Shown here: piece after piece, positions 1-4,369 of the stretch | Position numbering within the stretch: position 1 is the first letter of the stretch | Layout of the letters: every line of letters starts with the position of its first letter | From: CAVZRC01 sp052148775 | Lineage (GTDB): Bacteria; Planctomycetota; Planctomycetia; Isosphaerales; Isosphaeraceae | NCBI GenBank assembly: GCA_052148775.1 | Contig: JBKQHM010000210.1 | Span: forward strand, 1-5,843 | Length of the DNA: 5,843 bases | Direction: 5' to 3' | Made by a program: the position numbers and the translations under genes | The notes under the pieces: generated by a model | What the model was told of the DNA's origin: nothing | Databases searched by the model: none | Seen by the model: only the letters and a program-made list of their open reading frames with translations

Positions 1-217
1 CTCGTATGAGGATTGCGGCAGCGACCACCAATCTTGGCCCATGAGCCAAAACTCTAACATCCAGGAGTCACTCTTGTACGCGGCTCCGAGATCTTGATAA
101 AGTCAATCCCAGCGTCTGCGTGGTGACCCTTCACGACCAGGTCCGGATTCCGGCCCGATCTCCGCGGTTGCAAGCTTCGGATGCGTGGAGTGCCGCGCCC
201 GACGCGATGGGGTGGCG
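1..217. other. Non-coding leader upstream of the sigma factor gene
   Basis: I find no convincing coding frame here and no clear -35/-10 pair. The only local structure seen is a short perfect inverted repeat, CCGGA-T-TCCGG, at 143-153, which is too small to call an operator with confidence. The promoter of the sigma factor gene is presumably in this stretch, but ECF-type and planctomycete promoters are poorly conserved and I cannot place one. Confidence 0.4.
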
Positions 218-817
218 ATGTCGAGCAAGCCAGGAGCCGAAACCTCCCTCACCTTGATTGAACGAGTGCAGAAATTCCCCGCCGATGGGGAAGCCTGGGA
301 TGAGTTCGTCCGTCGCTACCGTCCCATGATCCACGAATGGTGTGTGAAGTGGGGTCTCCAGGTTTCCGACGCGGACGACGTCGCGCAAGACGTGCTGGTC
401 AAGCTGCTGGCGGCGATGCGTAAGTTCCAATATGACCCATCGCGCAGCTTCAGCGGCTGGCTCAAGACCGTCACCCACAACACGTTGAACGACTTCGGGA
501 ACGACCGGCGCAGGGCGCCCGGCCAGGTCGCTCTGAACATCTCGATCGCCGAGCTGGCCGACGCCCGTGAGGAATTCGAGCAGGGGCTGGAGAGTCTCGT
601 CGATCGCGATCTGTTCGAGACGGCGCTGCGGCGGATCGAGAAACGCGTCAAACCCGGCACCTGGGACGCCTTTCGACTCACGGCGCTGGAAGGTCTGTCC
701 GGCCAAGAAGCCGGGGCGCGTCTGAATATGCCCGTCGCGCATATCTTCGTGGCCAGGAACCGCGTCCAGAAGCTGCTCCAGGAAGAGATTCGATATATGA
801 AGGGAAATGAGGGTTAA
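218..817 (+). CDS. ECF-type RNA polymerase sigma factor (sigma-70 family)
   Basis: A cytoplasmic sigma factor that would direct RNA polymerase core to a specific promoter set. From the ATG at 218 it is 199 aa, a normal ECF length, and it has only two domains. Sigma-2 spans about residues 24-98. It contains the region 2.2-like DADDVAQDVLVKLL (51-64) and the region 2.3/2.4 stretch FSGWLKTVTHNTLNDF (78-93) followed by NDRRR. Sigma-4 spans about 131-193, with the helix-turn-helix around LSGQEAGARLNMPVAHIFVA (160-179) and a basic recognition segment. There is no sigma-3 domain and no C-terminal extension. In-frame GTG codons at 185 and 212 could start a longer protein. I prefer ATG 218 because a G-rich stretch (GGGGTGG) lies just upstream and the extra 11 residues match nothing in the family. 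No anti-sigma gene is next to it; the following gene is convergent. The sequence style resembles the many ECF factors of planctomycetes. The target genes are unknown. Confidence 0.93.
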   Translation: MSSKPGAETSLTLIERVQKFPADGEAWDEFVRRYRPMIHEWCVKWGLQVSDADDVAQDVLVKLLAAMRKFQYDPSRSFSGWLKTVTHNTLNDFGNDRRRAPGQVALNISIAELADAREEFEQGLESLVDRDLFETALRRIEKRVKPGTWDAFRLTALEGLSGQEAGARLNMPVAHIFVARNRVQKLLQEEIRYMKGNEG

Positions 818-819
818 CC
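812..819. other. Perfect 8-bp palindrome over the sigma gene stop codon
   Basis: GGTTAACC is self-complementary and contains the TAA stop at 815-817. It is seen directly in the sequence, may be chance, and is too short to be a terminator by itself. It sits 3 bp before the outer arm of the CACAGAG-type element. Confidence 0.3.
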
Positions 820-870
820 GACATTTCTCACCACGGAGACTCCGGCCCGCCGAGGAAAATGACGGAACTC

Positions 871-902
871 GATTCACCACAGAGTCACAGAGATCACAGA
901 GA
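871..902 (+). repeat. Left inner arm: three CACAGAG heptamers
   Basis: The arm reads GATTCACCACAGAG, then T, CACAGAG, AT, CACAGAG and A. The three CACAGAG units are therefore separated by 1 and 2 nt and are not a strict tandem. It pairs with 1097-1128 on the opposite strand with two mismatches. Confidence 0.85.
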
Positions 903-986
903 AGACAGAAATATCGACCAGTTTTTGACTTCGGTCCACTCCGCTCGGACGAGGAGAGCCGTGGTGTACCCACAGAATCAGGATGC

Positions 987-1010
987 GAGTCGGTTTCCTC
1001 TGTACGACTC
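987..1010 (+). other. Small hairpin in the spacer of the CACAGAG element
   Basis: GAGTCG (987-992) and CGACTC (1005-1010) are perfect complements with a 12-nt loop. The hairpin lies near the centre of the 194-nt spacer, and related half-units (CACAGA at 971-976, CCTCTGT at 996-1002) lie around it. It could be part of a larger fold of the whole element or could be chance. Confidence 0.35.
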
Positions 1011-1096
1011 ATCTCGAGCATTTTGTACGCCGTGCACGATTTCATAACAGTCAAAGGAGCAATGGGTTGTATCAATAGAATCCATCAAAGCACTCG

Positions 1097-1128
1097 TCTC
1101 TGTGCCCTCTGTGACTCTGTGGTGAATC
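1097..1128 (-). repeat. Right inner arm of the CACAGAG element
   Basis: On the minus strand this arm reads as the same unit as 871-902. The first 22 bp are identical, AT is replaced by GG, and CACAGAGA follows. Such close identity between arms, against the much more diverged outer arms, suggests that the inner pair is recent or is maintained by pairing or conversion. Confidence 0.85.
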
Positions 1129-1141
1129 TCCTTGCCTGGTT

Positions 1142-1156
1142 GGTTGCGGCTCAACC
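1142..1156 (+). other. Weak hairpin between the right inner and outer arms
   Basis: GGTTG (1142-1146) pairs with CAACC (1152-1156) around a 5-nt loop. An alternative GCGG/CCGC pairing overlaps it. No U-tract follows on either strand, so I do not call it an intrinsic terminator. It lies about 35 nt past the stop of the 980-codon gene in that gene's direction of transcription. Confidence 0.3.
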
Positions 1157-1191
1157 GCGACGTGACTCTGCGGTGAGAAATCCAGATTCCG

Positions 1192-4134
1192 CTATTCCGC
1201 GCCGGCCAGTGTGACGAAGACGGGCCGTCCTTCGGCCAGCGCCGGGTCGTCGGACACGGAGAGCTGCGGCTTGGCCAGTGTGAGAGAGCCGATCTTTTTC
1301 CAGGCGCCATGAGTGCCGTCGCCGGGCATGACGACCCAGAGGGTCCCCGCTTCGGGAAGGACCGAGCCGGTGCGGATCCGCCAGCCAGCCGGCTCGCGGG
1401 CCAGCCAGCCGACCGGCTGCGGACGTTGCGTGATCTGTCGATCGACCCGGGCCCGCAGGGCGATCGCCTCCTTGCGCGCGTGGGCGATGTCGGGTAGCGA
1501 TCGGACGAATCCCGACGCCCTCGGCCGCATCCGGTCGGCTTCGCGGCTGTCGGGGTCCATCCAGGGGACGTTCACATCCACGTCGGCCTGCTCGGCTCGC
1601 GTCTTGAAGGCGGCGAGCGCCGTGCGCAGCGGCTCGCTCCCCTCGACGGCCGACTCCACCACCTTGCGCAAGAGCGCGATCTGGAGCACCGGGTCCATCT
1701 CCGGCTGGGTCTTGATCGCCTCGATCAGGTCGATCATCACGGTCTCCCAGTCGATCCGGCCGGGGTCCTGGAAGAGCATCAGTTTGAACCGGGCCGCGAC
1801 CTTGGTCTGGGGCGCGACGTCGGACTTCTCGATCCAGTCGGGGACGATCTTGGCGTTCCGCTCCTCGCCGTTGAATCCGGCCAGGTACTTGAACGACTTT
1901 GCGTCAGGAGGGGGCTTCTGGGTCAGGTAGTAGTGACGGGCCGGCTCCACGAACGGCGGCTTGACGTCCACCATCCAGAGGTTGTCGACCAGCAGGTCGG
2001 TGAGGAGTTGCTGGAGCTTACCCAGGGCGCCTTCGCCGTCGGCCGATCGGTGGGCAACCGCCTCCATGGCCCGCTGGTAAGCGGTCGCGCGGTCGGCGTC
2101 GGGCGATCCGGGATGCTGGACCAGGAACTGCTTGCACTGCTCGGCGCGGACCTTGGCCTCCTGGGGGGCGATTCCCCCTTGGCCGTTGCTCCAGCCGGAC
2201 GACAAACGGTCCCACGCGCCGATCGCCGTCCAGAGCGATTGATCCTTCAGAGTTTCGTTGAACGCCTGGGATCGGGGCAGGTCGGGGAACGAGCGGGCGA
2301 AGGTCTGCAAGGCGTTGGCGAACTCGGTTGGCGAGTTGAAACCGCGGGAATCGGGCGAGTAGGCGACGGTCGCGGTGATCGCGTCTTCGAGCTGGGATTG
2401 CAAGTGGCGACGATCCAGCCGTTCGCGGATGGCGTCGAGACGTTTCGTCAGTCCGCGAGCCCGACCCTGGGCTTCCTCGCCGGCCAGGTCCAGGTCCGGC
2501 CCGAGTTCGGTGAGCTGGCGCTGGGTGTCGGCCAGCGGCGAGAAGACGGCCGCCTCGTCGGACGGGGTGGGGCCGGCCGCCTCGGCCAGTTGCTCGACCC
2601 GGGCGACGGCGCGGGCGACCTCGTCGAGGCGCGGGTTCAGGCTTTTCTCGCGACGCGACTGCTCGGCCAGGAGGTCGGCGTCGCGGCGGCGGACGAGGGT
2701 CTCGATGGCCGCCTTCTCGCTCTCGAGCCGGGCCAGCGATCGGGCAGTTTCCAGGGACGGCGGCGGCTTCGACGAGAGGGGGGCCGATTCGGCCTCGCGC
2801 ATCGCCTTGTCGAACTGCAAGGCCCGGTCGGATTCCTTGCCCTGGGCGATCTCGATTCGCTCGCGGACCTCGACCATGCGGGGATAGGTCATGAGGCTCG
2901 GGTCGGTCGATTCCAGCTTCTTGAGCAGCGCAAGGGCATGGTCGAACTCGCCGAGCTCGAGCATGTCATCGATGGCGGTGGCGGCACGATCGGCCTCGTT
3001 GGCACGCGCCTGACCATGGATGGCGGAATAGATCAGGGTGCCGACCAGGAGGATCGTCGCGGCCGATGCGGCGACGATGAGGCGGAATCGCCGCGACTGG
3101 GCTGACTCCGCGGCGTGGAGCCGTGTGATATAGCGCTGCTGGAGACCCTCGGGCAGTCCGTGGCCGTGGCTGGAGACCGCGTGGGCGAGTTGCTCGAGCT
3201 CGACGGCGGGGACGGTTCCCGGGAAATCGAGCGCCCGGTTCAGGGCGGTCACGCACTCCTCGTAATCGCGGCCCTCGCGGCTGCGACGCGCCTCGTCGTC
3301 GAGCCAGTCGAGGGCCGGTCGAACCCGATCGGCGATCGGGTCATCGTGCGGGACTTGCAGGGCGGTCGCCAGTCTTGCCCACTCCTGACGCGCCAGGTCG
3401 CCGCGGATCGGGTCGGTTGCGTTGAATGCCGCCTCGAGCCGGTCCGCGATCTGATCGAGCGCCGCGCGACCGCGCTCGCCGCGGAGCTGGGCATCGGCCT
3501 TGCGGAGCGATTGCAAGAGCGATCGGGGCGGCGGCTCGGACCAGCCCGGCTGCTCGACTTCCGCCAACAGCCGGCCGATCGCCTCGGAATCGTGGTGCCG
3601 ACCGGCCTGGGATGCCTCCTCCTGGATCTGGAGCAGTCGGACCGCCTCGAACGCACGCAGGTCGTCGGCCCAGACCGGGTTGCCCGGATCCTGCGCCGCG
3701 AGCTGGCTCAGCACGCCGATTCGCAGGCGGAGCGGCGCCCGCTGCAAGGCCAGGCGCCGGTGCCGGCGGAGCAGGTCCTGGAGCGGGTCCTCCTCCGCAT
3801 ACGCCTCGTTGAGCAGGCGCGCCGGCTCGATCGGGAGCCTCGGAGCGACGGGCAGGTCGTGCATCTGCACCAGGTTGTCCCATTCGGCCCGCTCGGGGAA
3901 ATCGAGGGCCGCGAGGGTGTCGAGCAGTTTCGGCTCCGATTCCGCGAGCTGGATCGCCTCGGAGCGCAATCCCTGCTGCAATAACCGGTGGCACCGGCCC
4001 AGCCGCTGGGTGGCCTCCTGGCAGGCCGAGGCGTACGCCGACGCCAGTCCGGCTAGCCGGCCATTGCTCCCGTGATCGCCCGAGTGCAGCGCGGCACGGA
4101 TCTGATCGATTAGCTGGTACTGGTCATTTGTCAT
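1192..4134 (-). CDS. Large single-pass membrane protein, TPR-like and coiled-coil, family unrecognised
   Basis: A 980-aa protein of unknown function. Residues 1-347 are helical and charged, with no signal peptide. One transmembrane helix lies at about 352-372 (LIVAASAATILLVGTLIYSA), preceded by RRFR. The positive-inside rule puts the N-terminal third in the cytoplasm and about 600 residues outside. After the membrane comes a TPR-like pair (LELGEFDHALALLKKLESTD, 392-411), then long Arg/Glu-rich helices that may form coiled coils (about 415-590). A further helical region follows, and a probable beta-rich end (about 908-980, with GWRIRTGSVLPEAGTLWVVM). I see no catalytic motif. It probably acts as a scaffold or envelope component (inference). 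The start is the first in-frame ATG after an upstream stop, but it lies inside a heptamer repeat and has no visible Shine-Dalgarno. The next in-frame candidate (TTG, residue 52) would cut into what looks like a folded helical region. It lies 235 nt downstream of the co-directional membrane-protein gene and is convergent with the sigma gene. Confidence 0.85.
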   Translation of the reverse strand: MTNDQYQLIDQIRAALHSGDHGSNGRLAGLASAYASACQEATQRLGRCHRLLQQGLRSEAIQLAESEPKLLDTLAALDFPERAEWDNLVQMHDLPVAPRLPIEPARLLNEAYAEEDPLQDLLRRHRRLALQRAPLRLRIGVLSQLAAQDPGNPVWADDLRAFEAVRLLQIQEEASQAGRHHDSEAIGRLLAEVEQPGWSEPPPRSLLQSLRKADAQLRGERGRAALDQIADRLEAAFNATDPIRGDLARQEWARLATALQVPHDDPIADRVRPALDWLDDEARRSREGRDYEECVTALNRALDFPGTVPAVELEQLAHAVSSHGHGLPEGLQQRYITRLHAAESAQSRRFRLIVAASAATILLVGTLIYSAIHGQARANEADRAATAIDDMLELGEFDHALALLKKLESTDPSLMTYPRMVEVRERIEIAQGKESDRALQFDKAMREAESAPLSSKPPPSLETARSLARLESEKAAIETLVRRRDADLLAEQSRREKSLNPRLDEVARAVARVEQLAEAAGPTPSDEAAVFSPLADTQRQLTELGPDLDLAGEEAQGRARGLTKRLDAIRERLDRRHLQSQLEDAITATVAYSPDSRGFNSPTEFANALQTFARSFPDLPRSQAFNETLKDQSLWTAIGAWDRLSSGWSNGQGGIAPQEAKVRAEQCKQFLVQHPGSPDADRATAYQRAMEAVAHRSADGEGALGKLQQLLTDLLVDNLWMVDVKPPFVEPARHYYLTQKPPPDAKSFKYLAGFNGEERNAKIVPDWIEKSDVAPQTKVAARFKLMLFQDPGRIDWETVMIDLIEAIKTQPEMDPVLQIALLRKVVESAVEGSEPLRTALAAFKTRAEQADVDVNVPWMDPDSREADRMRPRASGFVRSLPDIAHARKEAIALRARVDRQITQRPQPVGWLAREPAGWRIRTGSVLPEAGTLWVVMPGDGTHGAWKKIGSLTLAKPQLSVSDDPALAEGRPVFVTLAGAE
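3019..3081 (-). other. Transmembrane helix of the 980-aa protein
   Basis: Residues 352-372 are a continuous hydrophobic run without charged residues. RRFR lies on the N-terminal side, and the C-terminal side is more acidic (ANEADR). It is the only such run in the protein, so a single-pass topology with the N-terminus inside is expected. Confidence 0.8.
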
Positions 4135-4218
4135 TGGTCGAGATTGTCATTGGTCATTGGTCATTGGTTATTGGTCATTGGTCATTTGTTATTTGTTACT
4201 GGTCATTGGTCATTGGTG
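4119..4218 (+). repeat. Left heptamer array (ATTGGTC consensus)
   Basis: Ten contiguous 7-nt units occupy 4149-4218: ATTGGTC x2, ATTGGTT, ATTGGTC x2, ATTTGTT x2, ACTGGTC, ATTGGTC, ATTGGTG. A 9-nt interruption (GAGATTGTC, 4140-4148) separates them from three more units at 4119-4139 (ACTGGTC, ATTTGTC, ATTGGTC). An even more degenerate unit may precede these at 4112-4118. The array is AT-rich against its GC-rich surroundings. It resembles in style the short tandemly repeated repetitive (STRR) heptamers known from heterocystous cyanobacteria, but relatedness is not shown. The last three units overlap the start of the 980-codon gene. Confidence 0.92.
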
Positions 4219-4231
4219 GCAACGACCAAGT

Positions 4232-4248
4232 ACGTGAGGGAATCACGT
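4232..4248. other. Small hairpin inside the loop of the heptamer inverted repeat
   Basis: ACGTGA (4232-4237) and TCACGT (4243-4248) are perfect complements around the 5-nt loop GGGAA. The repeat is symmetric, so it forms on either strand. It could be an operator-like dyad or a stem in a transcript leader; the sequence does not decide. Confidence 0.4.
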
Positions 4249-4269
4249 CAGCCCACGACCTCGAAGACC

Positions 4270-4290
4270 ATTGACAGTTGACGATCGACC
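4270..4290 (+). repeat. Three degenerate heptamers of a different unit
   Basis: ATTGACA, GTTGACG and ATCGACC follow each other with a 7-nt period. They contain the direct repeat TTGACxxTTGAC (4271-4282). They lie in the loop between the two main arrays and may be a decayed array or a chance resemblance. Confidence 0.35.
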
Positions 4291-4316
4291 CAGGGCTAAC
4301 GACCGATGCCAGGCAC

Positions 4317-4365
4317 AACCAATGACCAATAACCAATGACCAATGACCAATAACCAATAACAAAC
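4317..4365 (-). repeat. Right heptamer array (GACCAAT on the + strand)
   Basis: Seven contiguous 7-nt units read on the + strand as AACCAAT, GACCAAT, AACCAAT, GACCAAT x2, AACCAAT and AACAAAC. This is the reverse complement of the left array unit. The array ends only 4 bp from the stop codon of the upstream membrane-protein gene (TAG at 4372-4370), so it abuts the gene without disrupting it. Confidence 0.92.
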
Positions 4366-4369
4366 TCGG

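Larger units (their letters stand above)
823..1181. repeat. Nested inverted-repeat element built from CACAGAG-type units
   Basis: This element fills most of the 374-nt gap between two convergent genes. The inner arms are 871-902 and 1097-1128. They are perfect inverted complements over 22 bp (871-892 / 1107-1128, core TTCACCACAGAGTCACAGAG), then two mismatches, then 8 more matching bp (CACAGAGA). The outer arms begin with a perfect 10-bp pair, ATTTCTCACC at 823-832 and its complement at 1172-1181, and continue inward with partial matching (CACGGAGAC against CGCAGAGTC). The outer arms are degenerate copies of the inner unit (YTCACCRCRGAG), so each side holds two related copies. The central spacer, 903-1096, is not coding. 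CACAGAG-type intergenic repeats recur in other large environmental bacterial genomes as far as I know, but I cannot name a formal family. It may fold when transcribed from either side and so might limit read-through, which is inference. Confidence 0.85.
4149..4351. repeat. 34-bp perfect inverted repeat formed by opposing heptamer arrays
   Basis: Positions 4149-4182 and 4318-4351 are exact reverse complements over 34 bp, including the order of variant units (C, C, T, C endings). They enclose a 135-nt loop (4183-4317). Because the variant order matches, the arms look copied from one another rather than independently built from the same heptamer. The structure lies wholly between two co-directional genes and would be transcribed if they share an mRNA. 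A stem of this size just ahead of the 980-codon gene could affect read-through or translation (inference). Confidence 0.9.

Noticed and set aside
185..217. Upstream GTG start (185) for the sigma factor, giving 210 aa
   Set aside because: It adds 11 residues that match nothing expected for an ECF N-terminus. ATG 218 has a G-rich stretch just upstream.
1097..1191. Rho-independent terminator for the convergent genes
   Set aside because: The stems have either a very long loop or only 5 bp, and no T-tract follows on either strand.
807..1214. 135-codon + strand frame (and a 110-codon minus frame at 978-1310) across the CACAGAG element
   Set aside because: The translation runs through both repeat arms and the non-coding spacer and overlaps the ends of both flanking genes. 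It shows no domain and no plausible start signal.
1459..1468. GGCGATCGCC, identical to the cyanobacterial HIP1-type palindrome
   Set aside because: I noticed one clear copy, inside a coding region of a GC-rich genome rich in CGATC-type words. There is no evidence of enrichment.
1313..3984. Long open frames on the + strand (1313-1930, 1933-3105, 3115-3984) antisense to the 980-codon gene
   Set aside because: They lie wholly inside the minus-strand gene and do not form one frame. Their translations are compositionally skewed (Arg/Ser-rich, or Gly/Leu/Arg/Val-rich), as expected from the complement of a GC-rich coding sequence. The minus-strand frame gives one continuous protein with a sensible transmembrane helix.
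4119..4365. CRISPR array
   Set aside because: The repeats are 7 nt and contiguous with no spacers between units, and they appear in opposite orientation on the two sides. This is a tandem/inverted microsatellite-like structure.
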